Shown here: one piece after another, positions 20,312 to 29,229 of the stretch | Numbering within the stretch: the first letter of the stretch is position 1 | Layout: each line of letters opens with the position of its first letter | Assembly (NCBI RefSeq): GCF_023008405.1 | Contig: NZ_CP095376.1 | Coordinates: forward strand, 3,000,001-3,064,000 | Direction of reading: 5' to 3' | From: Amycolatopsis sp. FBCC-B4732 | Lineage (GTDB): Bacteria > Actinomycetota > Actinomycetes > Mycobacteriales > Pseudonocardiaceae | Length of the DNA: 64,000 nucleotides | The notes under the pieces: model-generated | What the model saw: the letters and a program-made list of their open reading frames with translations, nothing else | Databases searched by the model: none | What the model was told of the DNA's origin: nothing | Program-made: the position numbers and the translations under genes

Positions 20312-20734
20312 TCAGCCCTCGAGCAAGGCCGCGTAGACCTTGCGGACCGCGTCCGGCGGCGGGGCCGGCCGCAGCGTCGCGGGATCGATGAACACGTACC
20401 GGAGGGTCGCCGCCTGCAGCAGTGTCTCGCCGCGGTGGATCTCGAAGTCGAAGATCAGCGATGTCGTGCCGAGGTGGTTCAGGTACTGCGAGACGACCAG
20501 TTCTTCGTCGTAGCGCGCGGGCGCGCGGAACTTCAGGTTCGCCTCCGCGACCACGACATCGGTGCGGTGGGCCAGGAACTCGTCGTGCGAACCGAACAGC
20601 GCCTTCTCCGCCTCGAACGCGCACATGTCCACATAGGCCAGGTAGTGGGCGTTGAAGACGATGCCCTGGCCGTCGCACTCGTGGTAGCGCACGCGCAGCG
20701 GCATCCGGACGATCGGTCGGCGGGGTTCGGTCAC
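20312..20734 (-). CDS. Hotdog-fold acyl-CoA thioesterase
   Basis: A 140-residue 4-hydroxybenzoyl-CoA thioesterase/YbgC-type hotdog protein. The active-site helix RVRYHECDGQGIVFNAHYLAY carries the catalytic Asp (in ECDGQG), where the family has VRYxExDxxGxVyhxxY. GTG at 20734 gives a short lead-in; the fold itself begins at about residue 10. The acyl-CoA substrate is unknown. Encoded just upstream of trmL (3-bp gap) and 16 bp downstream of the TAXI gene. Confidence 0.85.
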   Translation of the reverse strand: MTEPRRPIVRMPLRVRYHECDGQGIVFNAHYLAYVDMCAFEAEKALFGSHDEFLAHRTDVVVAEANLKFRAPARYDEELVVSQYLNHLGTTSLIFDFEIHRGETLLQAATLRYVFIDPATLRPAPPPDAVRKVYAALLEG

Positions 20735-20750
20735 GAGCCCAATCTAGCGC

Positions 20751-21695
20751 TCAGCCGTGCAGCGCCCGGTAAGCGGCCGCCGCACCCGGCTGCAGGGGGA
20801 CCGGCTGCGTGCCGATCAGCGTCCGCACGTCGAGGAACTGCGTTCCGACGGCTTCGGCGGGTACCAGCGCGGTCGCGCGCTCGACGAGCAGCCGGACCAC
20901 CGCCGCCGCGACGTCGTCGGGCAGGGCGGGGGAGCAGACCAGCAGGTTCGCCACGCCGATCGTGCCCAGCGCGCCGACCCCGCGGTAGGCGCCGTCGGGC
21001 ACCTGGACCTGGTCGTACACCGGCCCGTACGCGGCGCGCAGCGCGGGCACCACCGGATCCAGCGGCAGCAACGCGATCGGCGTGGTGCGGGTGAGCTCGG
21101 CGAGCTTGGGCGTCGGCACGCCGCCGGACCACAACATGGCGTCGATCCGGCGGCCGGCCAGCGCCCGGACGGCGTCGTCGAACAGCAGGTGCCGCGCGTC
21201 GACCACGACCCCGGCCTTCGCGAACAGGCGCTCGCCGAGCTGCGCCGCGCCGGAGCCGCCCGCGCCCAGCGACACCGGACGGCCCGCGAGGTCGGCCAGC
21301 CGGCGCACCGGCCCGTCGGCGCGGACCACGAGCTGCAGGTAGTTCTCGTAAACGCGGCCGAGCGCGAGCAGCGGCACCTTCGCCCCGAACGGCGCCCCGC
21401 CGGTGATGGCCGTCTGGGCGACGTCGGTGAGCGCCAGCCCGAGGTCCGCCTGGCCGTGGCGGACGAGGTCGACGTTCGCGACGCTGGCCTCGGTCGGCAC
21501 GGCGGTGGCGTGCAGCAGCGGCTCGGCGCGGCTGAGCTCGGCCGCGAGGAGCTCGGCGAAGGCCAGGTAGAAGCCGCCGCGTTCGCCGGCCGCGATGGTG
21601 ACCGTCCGCTCCGCGCCGCGGTACCCCGACGTCGAACACCCGGCCAGGGCGAGGCCGAGGCCGCCGAGCAGGGCGGTGCGCCGTCCGACGGTCAT
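20751..21695 (-). CDS. TAXI-family TRAP-type solute-binding lipoprotein
   Basis: A 314-residue exported binding protein. The N-terminus is a lipoprotein signal (MTVGRRTALLGG, lipobox LAGC with Cys20). The mature protein has TAXI hallmarks: ERGGFYLAFAELLAAELSR, the early TEASVANVDLVRHGQADLGLA, and the GAGGSGAAQLGERL segment. No TRAP membrane subunits (DctQ/DctM) are nearby. Instead the ATG overlaps the 3' end of a histidine kinase gene by 4 bp, so it is probably a ligand-binding partner of that kinase, or it delivers to the MHS permease encoded upstream. Confidence 0.85.
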   Translation of the reverse strand: MTVGRRTALLGGLGLALAGCSTSGYRGAERTVTIAAGERGGFYLAFAELLAAELSRAEPLLHATAVPTEASVANVDLVRHGQADLGLALTDVAQTAITGGAPFGAKVPLLALGRVYENYLQLVVRADGPVRRLADLAGRPVSLGAGGSGAAQLGERLFAKAGVVVDARHLLFDDAVRALAGRRIDAMLWSGGVPTPKLAELTRTTPIALLPLDPVVPALRAAYGPVYDQVQVPDGAYRGVGALGTIGVANLLVCSPALPDDVAAAVVRLLVERATALVPAEAVGTQFLDVRTLIGTQPVPLQPGAAAAYRALHG

Positions 21696-23077
21696 GGCGC
21701 CTCCGGCAGCGTGACGCGGACTTCGAGGCCGTGCGGCTCGGCCTGGCGCAGTTCGAGGACGCCACCGCGGGTGCGCACCTGCTGGTGCGCGATGGCCAGC
21801 CCGAGGCCGGTGCCGCGCGGGGCGCCTTCGCCACCCGCGCGCCAGAAGCGTTCGGTGGCCCGTGCGCGATCCTCAGTGGACAGTCCGGGGCCGTCGTCGC
21901 GGACGACGAGGGTCGCCGTCTGCGGGCCGGCTTCCCAGTCCGTCGTGATCTTCGCGCGGTGGCCGGCGTAGTGGACGGCGTTGTCGAGCAGCACGTCGAG
22001 GATCTGCGCGAGTTCGCCTTCGGGGCAGCGCACGGTGACCGGCTCGTCGTGCCCCGGCGGGGGGACGATCACCGAGCCGGCGTCTTCGGCGGCCGGCCGC
22101 CAGGCGTCGACGCGCTCGGCGAGCACGGAAGCGAGGTCGCACGCCTCGTCCGCGCCCCCGGCCGCCACGCGGGTCGCGGTGCTCTCGGCGAGCGCGAGGG
22201 CCAGCAGCCCGTCGAGGAGCTTTTCCAGGCGCTCGACCTCGGCGACGGTCGCCCGGTAGGTGGCGCCGTCGCCCTCGACCTGGTGGGCGAGCGAATCGAC
22301 GCGCAGCCGCAGCGCGGCCATCGGGTTCCGCAGCTGGTGCGAGGCGTCGGCGACCAGCCGGTGCTGCTGGTCGGCGGCCTCGAGGACGGCCTCGGACATC
22401 CGGTTGACCTCGGCGGCGAGCGAGCGCAGCTCACGCGGTCCGGCCTTCTCCGGGACGTGCGCGCGGTGCCCGGCGGCGACGGCGAGCACGCCGGTCTCCA
22501 GCTCGTGCAACGGCCGCACCATCCACCGCGCGAGCACCACGGCCAGCAGCACGAACAGCACCGCGACCAGCAGCGCGCCGGCGGCGATGGTGCCCCAGCG
22601 GGTGGCGACGTCCGCGGCCGCCGCCGTCACCGACGCCCGCAGCACGACCACGCCGGAGACGCGGGTGCCGGTGCCGACCGGGCGGGCGAAGTAGGCGGGG
22701 TCCGCCGACCACGGCGATAGACCGTCGACGCGCGGCGCCGGCTCGTTGCGCATGGTCGCTTCGACCAGCGCGTGCACCGCCGGGTCGGCCGCGGTCAGCC
22801 CGCCCGCCTGCACCAGCGGGACGCGGCGGGCGTCGACGATGACGACACCTTCGCCGTACAGCTCGGCGTAGCGGGCCGCGTCGGCCGCGAGGGCCGCCGG
22901 GTCGCGGGTGTCGACGGCCTGCTGGGCCAGCACGACGAACCGGTCGACGTCGGCGGTGCGGGAGATGACCAGCTGCTGGGTGCGCTGCTCGGCGGTGGCG
23001 GTCAGCAGCGGTACGGCGAACGCGGCGACGACGGCGAGCGCGAGGGCCACCAGGACCACCAGCAGCCGGGTGCGCAC
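21692..23077 (-). CDS. Sensor histidine kinase with extracytoplasmic sensor
   Basis: A 461-residue membrane kinase. Helix 1 is about residues 4-26, the extracytoplasmic sensor 27-160, helix 2 about 163-187, followed by HAMP. The HisKA box is LVADASHQLRNPMAALRL and the HATPase has the N-box (DNAVHYA), VVRDDGPGLS and GTGLGLAIAHQQ. The sensor is similar in size to the TctE-type kinases that sense tricarboxylates. The start lies 4 bp after the response-regulator stop and the end overlaps the TAXI gene, so the three genes form one unit. Confidence 0.92.
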   Translation of the reverse strand: MRTRLLVVLVALALAVVAAFAVPLLTATAEQRTQQLVISRTADVDRFVVLAQQAVDTRDPAALAADAARYAELYGEGVVIVDARRVPLVQAGGLTAADPAVHALVEATMRNEPAPRVDGLSPWSADPAYFARPVGTGTRVSGVVVLRASVTAAAADVATRWGTIAAGALLVAVLFVLLAVVLARWMVRPLHELETGVLAVAAGHRAHVPEKAGPRELRSLAAEVNRMSEAVLEAADQQHRLVADASHQLRNPMAALRLRVDSLAHQVEGDGATYRATVAEVERLEKLLDGLLALALAESTATRVAAGGADEACDLASVLAERVDAWRPAAEDAGSVIVPPPGHDEPVTVRCPEGELAQILDVLLDNAVHYAGHRAKITTDWEAGPQTATLVVRDDGPGLSTEDRARATERFWRAGGEGAPRGTGLGLAIAHQQVRTRGGVLELRQAEPHGLEVRVTLPEAP

Positions 23078-23081
23078 GGCG

Positions 23082-23750
23082 TCAGTCCCGGCCGAGCCGG
23101 TAGCCGAAGCCGCGGATGGTGGTGAGCAGGCCGGGCCGGTCGAGTTTCGCGCGCAGCCCGGTCAGGTGGACGTCGAGCGAGCGCGAGACGGCGAGGTAGG
23201 CGTCACCCCAGACCTCGTCCATCAGCTGCTGGCGGCTGACCGCGGTGCCCGGGCGGGCGGCGAGGACGGCCAGGATCTCGAACTCCTTGGTGGTGAGCCC
23301 GGCGTCGTGCCCGGCGACGAGCACCCGGCGCGCACCGAGGTCGATCTCGACGTCCTCGACGCGCACGACGTCCCCGGCGGGGGCTTCGCGGGCGACCGCG
23401 CGCCGCACGACGGCGTCCATCCGGGCCAGCAGCTCGGCCAGCCGCACGGGTTTGGTCAGGTAGTCGTCGGCGCCCAGGCGCAGGCCGCGCACGACCGAGC
23501 GTTCGTCGCCGCGGGCGGTCAGGACGATGACCGGAACCGGCGACACCGCGCGGATCTTGCGGAGGACGTCGAGCCCGTCGAGGTCGGGCAGCCCCAGGTC
23601 GAGCAGGACGAGATCGGCGTCGCGGTGGCGGTGCAGGGCGTCGGCACCGCGGCCGACGCTGGTGACGGGATGACCGCGCGCGTGCAGCGACTCGGCGAGC
23701 GCGCCGGCGACACCCGCGTCGTCTTCGACGAGGAGCACGCGCACGGTCAT
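23082..23750 (-). CDS. OmpR/PhoB-family response regulator
   Basis: A 222-residue regulator. The receiver domain has VLLVEDD (acidic pocket), DLVLLDLGLP (phospho-Asp in the first D after LL), VLTAR and the KPV lysine. The C-terminal winged helix contains LTTKEFEILAVLA, DEVWG and the recognition helix RSLDVHLTGLRAKL. Cognate kinase gene is 4 bp downstream, and the MHS permease stop lies 7 bp upstream of its ATG. Confidence 0.94.
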   Translation of the reverse strand: MTVRVLLVEDDAGVAGALAESLHARGHPVTSVGRGADALHRHRDADLVLLDLGLPDLDGLDVLRKIRAVSPVPVIVLTARGDERSVVRGLRLGADDYLTKPVRLAELLARMDAVVRRAVAREAPAGDVVRVEDVEIDLGARRVLVAGHDAGLTTKEFEILAVLAARPGTAVSRQQLMDEVWGDAYLAVSRSLDVHLTGLRAKLDRPGLLTTIRGFGYRLGRD

Positions 23751-23757
23751 CCCCTTG

Positions 23758-25068
23758 TCAGCGCTCTTCCAGCTCGGAGGTCTTCGAGGTTTCCCGCATT
23801 GTGCCGTAGACGATCAGGGAGACCAGGACACAGCCCGCGACGTACCAGAAGAACACCGTCTCGTGGCCCGCGCTCTTCAGCGCCTGCGCGATGAGCTCGG
23901 CGGTGCCGCCGAAGATCGCCACGGTCAGCGCGTAGGGCAGGCCGACGCCGAGCGCGCGGATCTTCGTCGGGAACAGCTCGGCCTTCACGATGGCGTTGAT
24001 CGAGGTGTACCCGGCGACGATGACCAGCCCGGCCAGCACGAGGAAGAACGCGCCGACGGGGTTGCGGGTCGAGCCCATCACGGTCATCAGCGGGACGGTG
24101 AGCAGCGTGCCGCCGATGCCGAAGAACAGCAGCAGCGGGCGGCGGCCGATCCGGTCGGACAGCTTGCCGGCCAGCGGCTGCAGGATCGCCGCGACGAGGA
24201 TCGCGCAGAACAGCACGATGGTGACCTGCCGCCGCGGGATGTGCGCGGTGTTTTCGAGGAACTTCTGGCTGTAGGTGGCGAAGGTGTAGAAGCCGACCGT
24301 GCCGCCGAGGGTCAGGCCGACGACGAGCGCGATCTCCTTGGGGTACTTGGCGAGTTCCCGCAGGGTGCCGCGGCTGCCCTTGTTCTCGCCGGCTTCGCGG
24401 ACGTAGCTCTCGGACTCGTCCATGCCGCGGCGCAGCCACATGACGGTGAGCGCGGCGAGCGTGCCGACGACGAACGCGATCCGCCAGCCCCACGACGTCA
24501 GCTGCTGTTCGGTGAGGATCGCCTGCAGGATCAGCTGGAGGCCGAGCGCGAGGAGCTGACCGCCGTAGAGCGTCACGTACTGGAAGCTGGAGTAGAAGCC
24601 GCGTTTGCCGGGAGTGGCCACTTCGGACAGGTAGGTCGCGGAGGTGGAGTACTCGCCGCCGACCGACAGGCCCTGGATCAGCCGCGCGATCAGCAGCAGG
24701 ATCGGCGCGGCGATCCCGATCGTGTGATAGCTCGGCGTCACGGCGATGAGCAGCGACCCGCCCGCCATGAAGGTCACGGAGAGCACGAGCGCGCTGCGCC
24801 GCCCGAACCGGTCGGCGAACCGGCCGAGCATCCACCCGCCCAGCGGCCGCATGAGGAACCCGACCGCGAACACGGCGGCGGTCCCCAGGAACGCGGCCGT
24901 GGTGTCGGTGGTGGGGAAGAACGACTTGGCGAAGTAGGTGGTGAAGGCCGCGTAGGCGTACCAGTCGTACCACTCGATCAAGTTGCCGATGGAGCCGCGC
25001 AGCACGTTGCCGATCACGCGGTTCTCGCTCACGGCCCCGCCGGCGGTGGGGCTGATCCGGGTTGTCAT
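23758..25068 (-). CDS. MHS-family (metabolite:H+ symporter) MFS permease
   Basis: A 436-residue twelve-helix transporter of the MHS group (ProP/KgtP/ShiA relatives). Diagnostic segments: GNLIEWYDWYAYA at the N-terminus, FLMRPLGGWMLGRFADRFGRR (loop 2-3), RLIQGLSVGGEYS, and KLSDRIGRRPLL. Substrates in the family are organic acids, proline or betaine. It is the first gene of a leftward operon with the response regulator, kinase and TAXI protein, which suggests that it imports the compound sensed by them. Confidence 0.9.
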   Translation of the reverse strand: MTTRISPTAGGAVSENRVIGNVLRGSIGNLIEWYDWYAYAAFTTYFAKSFFPTTDTTAAFLGTAAVFAVGFLMRPLGGWMLGRFADRFGRRSALVLSVTFMAGGSLLIAVTPSYHTIGIAAPILLLIARLIQGLSVGGEYSTSATYLSEVATPGKRGFYSSFQYVTLYGGQLLALGLQLILQAILTEQQLTSWGWRIAFVVGTLAALTVMWLRRGMDESESYVREAGENKGSRGTLRELAKYPKEIALVVGLTLGGTVGFYTFATYSQKFLENTAHIPRRQVTIVLFCAILVAAILQPLAGKLSDRIGRRPLLLFFGIGGTLLTVPLMTVMGSTRNPVGAFFLVLAGLVIVAGYTSINAIVKAELFPTKIRALGVGLPYALTVAIFGGTAELIAQALKSAGHETVFFWYVAGCVLVSLIVYGTMRETSKTSELEER

Positions 25069-25148
25069 CGTCGACCTCCTGTGTTGCGACTCACGGTGAC
25101 GAAGGGGTGAGCGGGCAGCAAGGTCGGCGACGGGTTCCTAACACGGCC

Positions 25149-25574
25149 TTAGGACGGTCGTGGGGCGGCCAGCTGGCGTGCCGGGCGCGCGCCGCCATGC
25201 TCGGCGAACGAGCCGATCCGGTGCCCGGCTTCTTCCAGCCGCGCGTACGTGCCGCGCGGGCCGGTGGCCGCATCCTCGATGGCGGTGTCGCGGTGGAGCC
25301 GCGACACCGAGAGCCGGACCACGAGCCCGGCGGCCCGCAGCGCTCGGTCCCGGACGGTGACCTCGGCGATGGCGAGTGAGCCGGCCACCCGCGCACCGGC
25401 CGGCTTGAAGCGGACCTCGATGGACCTCGACGGCGTGAAGCCGACCTCCGCGGCGTCGGCGAGGTGGGCGCTGCGGCCGCGTTCCCGGGCTTCGCGGGGC
25501 AGCCGTGACCCGGCGGCGCGCGACAACCCCTCCGGCTGAGCCGTCCCGGTGACGCTCTGTGGCCCACATCGCAC
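25149..25574 (-). CDS. Hypothetical protein
   Basis: A 141-residue open frame with codon bias like real genes here, especially in its C-terminal two thirds (SIEVRFKPAGARVAGSLAIAEVTVRDRALRA split by strands, then RLHRDTAIEDAATGPRGTYARLEEAGH). I recognise no family. The N-terminal 45 residues are basic and low in complexity, so the true start may be later than the ATG at 25574. It lies between the MHS operon and fabG, in the accessory block. Confidence 0.4.
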   Translation of the reverse strand: MRCGPQSVTGTAQPEGLSRAAGSRLPREARERGRSAHLADAAEVGFTPSRSIEVRFKPAGARVAGSLAIAEVTVRDRALRAAGLVVRLSVSRLHRDTAIEDAATGPRGTYARLEEAGHRIGSFAEHGGARPARQLAAPRPS

Positions 25575-25588
25575 CCCGCCAAAAGTGA

Positions 25589-26521
<933 letters not shown>

Positions 26522-26555
26522 TTCCCGTTACCCGAACACCAGACCTGGAGGACCC

Positions 26556-27323
26556 GTGCCCGGACTGCTCGAAGGCAAGCGCCTGCTGATCACCGGCATC
26601 ATCACCGACGCCTCGCTCGCCTTCCACGCGGCCAAGATCGCGCAGCAGGAGGGCGCGACCGTGGTGCTGACCGGTTTCGGTCGCATGTCGCTGGTCAAGA
26701 CCATCGCGAAGCGGCTGCCGGAGCCGGCGCCGGTGCTCGAGCTCGACGTCACGAACTCCGAGCACCTCGACAGCCTCGCCGACCGGATCCGCGAGCACGT
26801 CGACGGGCTCGACGGCGTGCTGCACTCGATCGGCTTCGCCCCGCAGAGCTGCCTCGGCGCGCCGTTCCTGGACGCGCCGGCCGAGGACGTCAAGACCGCG
26901 GTCGACGTCTCCGCGTACTCGTTCATGTCGCTGTCGAAGGCGTGCCTGCCGCTGCTGGGCCGCGGCTCGTCGATCGTCGGCATGGACTTCGACGCCCGCG
27001 TCGCGTGGCCGGTCTACAACTGGATGGGCGTCGCGAAGGCCGCGCTCGAATCGGTCAACCGGTACCTGGCCAAGGAACTCGGCCCGCAGGGCATCCGGGT
27101 CAACCTGGTCAGCGCGGGCCCGATGAAGACCATGGCCGCGAAGTCGATCCCGGGCTTCTCCGACCTCGAGGACGGCTGGGGCGACCGCGCGCCGCTCGGC
27201 TGGGACAGCTCGGACCCGGACCCGACGGCGAAGAGCGTCTGCGCGCTGCTGTCGGACTGGCTCCCCGCCACCACCGGCTCGATGATCATGGTCGACGGCG
27301 GGGTCCACGCCCTCGGCATCTGA
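26556..27323 (+). CDS. inhA: Enoyl-[acyl-carrier-protein] reductase (InhA/FabI)
   Basis: A 255-residue NADH-dependent enoyl-ACP reductase. It begins MPGLLEGKRLLITGIITDAS, as in InhA, and has SIGFAPQS, VGMDFD, the catalytic Tyr154, Met157, Lys161 (YNWMGVAK) and LLSDWLPATTGSMI. Compared with M. tuberculosis InhA (269 residues) it is shorter at the substrate-binding loop after GPMKTMAAKS, as expected for an organism without mycolic acids. GTG at 26556 has GGAGGA upstream. Downstream, hemH of the mycobacterial order is displaced by an MFS/TetR pair. Confidence 0.95.
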   Translation: MPGLLEGKRLLITGIITDASLAFHAAKIAQQEGATVVLTGFGRMSLVKTIAKRLPEPAPVLELDVTNSEHLDSLADRIREHVDGLDGVLHSIGFAPQSCLGAPFLDAPAEDVKTAVDVSAYSFMSLSKACLPLLGRGSSIVGMDFDARVAWPVYNWMGVAKAALESVNRYLAKELGPQGIRVNLVSAGPMKTMAAKSIPGFSDLEDGWGDRAPLGWDSSDPDPTAKSVCALLSDWLPATTGSMIMVDGGVHALGI

Positions 27324-27327
27324 GCCG

Positions 27328-28488
27328 TCACACCGCGATCGGCTCGCGGTCGTCGTTCCGCTGGACGACGGCCGCGGCCGTGAGCGCCACCAGGGTCGCC
27401 GCGCCGAGCGCCATGCCGGTCCAGGCGACGCTCGGGAAGCCGAGCCCGGCGTCGATCGCGACCCCGCCGAGCCACGGGCCGACGGTGTTGCCCACGTTGA
27501 ACGCCGCAGTCGTGCCGGCGCCGGTGAGCGTCGGCGCGTCGCCGGACACCTGGTAGGCGCGCACGTTCAACGCCGGGTTGGCGCCGAACCCGGCGACGCC
27601 GAAGGCCAGCACGGCCGCGACCGCGACGACCGTGTCGGTGGTCGAGGCCAGCACGGACAACGCCGCCAGCGCGAGGCCGATGCTGCCGTAGAGCGTCGCG
27701 AACGGCCGCCGGTCGGAGAGCCGCCCGCCCACCGTGATCCCCAGCAGCGCGCCGACGCCGAACAGCGCCAGGACGCCCGGTACCCACTCCTCGGGGAGGC
27801 CGTCGGTCTCGGTCAGCAGCGGCGCGAAGTAGCTGAACGCCGCGAAGACCATCGCCTGGCACAGCGCGACCACGCCGAGCGCGAGCCAGACCCGGCCGCG
27901 CCGGTACATGCGCAGTTCGCCGCGGACGCCGCCGGTGCCGCCGGTCGTGTCCGGCACGAGGCTCGCGACGCCGGCCGCCGCGAGCAGCGTCACCACCGCG
28001 ACCGCCCAGAACGCCGTCCGCCAGCCGGCGTGCTGGCCGAGGAACGTCCCCGCGGGGACGCCGGCGATGTTCGCCACGGTGAGGCCGCCGACCAGGACCG
28101 CCATCGCGCGGCCGCGGCGGCCGGCCGGCACGAGCGCGATCGTCGTGGCCGCCGCGACAGCCCAGAACCCCGCGCAGGCGAGCGCCGCCACGACCCGCGT
28201 CGCGAACAGGAGCGCATACCCCTCGGCGAGCGCGCCGACGACGTGCGCCACGACGAAGACGGCGAGCATCGCGAGCAGGGTCCGGCGGCGGGGGAGACGC
28301 AGTGTGCCGATGGCCAGCAACGGCGCCCCGACGACCATGCCGACCGCGAAGGCGGAGATGAGCAGCCCGGTGTCGGGGATGCTCACGCCCAGGTCGGCGG
28401 CCATCCCGGGGAGCAGGCCGGTGATCATGAACTCGGACGTGCCCAGCGCGAACACGCTGAGCCCGAGGACGAAGACGGCCAGGGGCAC
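27328..28488 (-). CDS. MFS drug-efflux transporter (Cmx/CmrA-like)
   Basis: A 386-residue twelve-helix DHA1-type exporter. The N-terminus LGTSEFMITGLLPGMAADLG and the following LLISAFAVGMVVGAP are typical of the arabinose-efflux/chloramphenicol-efflux group. ATG/GTG start at 28488 follows a strong AAGGAGGA. An operator and promoter-like elements lie immediately upstream (28500-28523), and the TetR gene encoded next to it has the same operator in front. Substrate not predictable; drug efflux is the family role. Confidence 0.85.
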   Translation of the reverse strand: MPLAVFVLGLSVFALGTSEFMITGLLPGMAADLGVSIPDTGLLISAFAVGMVVGAPLLAIGTLRLPRRRTLLAMLAVFVVAHVVGALAEGYALLFATRVVAALACAGFWAVAAATTIALVPAGRRGRAMAVLVGGLTVANIAGVPAGTFLGQHAGWRTAFWAVAVVTLLAAAGVASLVPDTTGGTGGVRGELRMYRRGRVWLALGVVALCQAMVFAAFSYFAPLLTETDGLPEEWVPGVLALFGVGALLGITVGGRLSDRRPFATLYGSIGLALAALSVLASTTDTVVAVAAVLAFGVAGFGANPALNVRAYQVSGDAPTLTGAGTTAAFNVGNTVGPWLGGVAIDAGLGFPSVAWTGMALGAATLVALTAAAVVQRNDDREPIAV

Positions 28489-28499
28489 GGGTCCTCCTT

Positions 28500-28523
28500 G
28501 GTTGTGTATCGATCAGTTCAAAA
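28500..28523 (-). promoter_or_regulatory. TetR operator/promoter of the MFS gene
   Basis: The 24-bp site matches 21 of 24 positions with a site in front of the TetR gene (29162-29185, in opposite orientation). The core consensus is GRACYGATCGATWC, a near-palindrome. In the MFS direction TTGCCG and GATACA, about 16 bp apart, can act as -35 and -10, with the operator over the spacer and -10. Confidence 0.7.
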
Positions 28524-28561
28524 CTGCGGCAAACGAAAAGGAACTCGGTCCGGAACGGGGG

Positions 28562-29143
28562 TCAGTGCGCGACGATCGAGGCGAGCGCGAGATCGGCGAC
28601 GGCGTGCATGGCCTCGCGGCTCGTGCCCCGGCGGGCCATCACCCGCAGGCCGGAAATCGTGCTGAGCAGGAACTCCGCCACGTCGGCCGGCGCCAGGCCG
28701 TCGCGCAGGCTGCCGTCGAGCACGCCCTCGCGGGCGCATTCGGCGAACATGGCCAGGTTCTGGTCGGTGTCGCTGCGCAGTGCGGCCCCGACCTCGTCGT
28801 CCGGCAGGCCGAGTTCGGCGAGGGTGTTGACCACGAGGCAGCCGCGGGGGCGGTCCCGGTCGGCGTCGATGGCGGTGTCGAGCACCGTCGCGAGCCGCTC
28901 GGCCGCGGTGCCCGGGCCGTCGAGGATCGCCTTCCGCTTGCCCAGTTCGCGGTTCGTGTAGTGCGTCAGCGAACGCTGGAAGAGCGCCCGCTTGCTGCTG
29001 AACGTGTTGTAGACGCTGCTGCGGCCGAGTCCGGTCGCCGTGCACAGGTCCTGGGTCGACGTCGCCTCGTAGCCGTGCTCCCAGAACGCTTCCATCGCGC
29101 GCTCGACGGCGGCGGACTCGTCGAACTCCCGTGGCCTGGCCAT
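28562..29143 (-). CDS. TetR-family regulator of the adjacent MFS pump
   Basis: A 193-residue TetR repressor (AcrR group). Start at ATG 29143 ([18 protein letters not shown]) rather than an upstream GTG, because this is the conserved family N-terminus. [24 protein letters not shown]. The C-terminal ligand domain resembles the TetR_C_33/YcdC-like type. The gene precedes the MFS gene in the same orientation, and both carry the same 24-bp operator upstream. Confidence 0.92.
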   Translation of the reverse strand: MARPREFDESAAVERAMEAFWEHGYEATSTQDLCTATGLGRSSVYNTFSSKRALFQRSLTHYTNRELGKRKAILDGPGTAAERLATVLDTAIDADRDRPRGCLVVNTLAELGLPDDEVGAALRSDTDQNLAMFAECAREGVLDGSLRDGLAPADVAEFLLSTISGLRVMARRGTSREAMHAVADLALASIVAH

Positions 29144-29161
29144 GGCACCACCGTAGCAGGA

Positions 29162-29185
29162 TTTTGGACCGATCGATTCACAACC
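29162..29185. promoter_or_regulatory. TetR operator upstream of the TetR gene and hemH
   Basis: The second copy of the operator described at 28500-28523 (core GGACCGATCGATTC). It lies 19 bp upstream of the TetR start and 45 bp before the hemH start, so the regulator could influence hemH as well as itself. Confidence 0.65.
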
Positions 29186-29229
29186 GGGCCGGGTCAGCGT
29201 GCGGGCCGCCACATCGGCAAGATGGCGGG

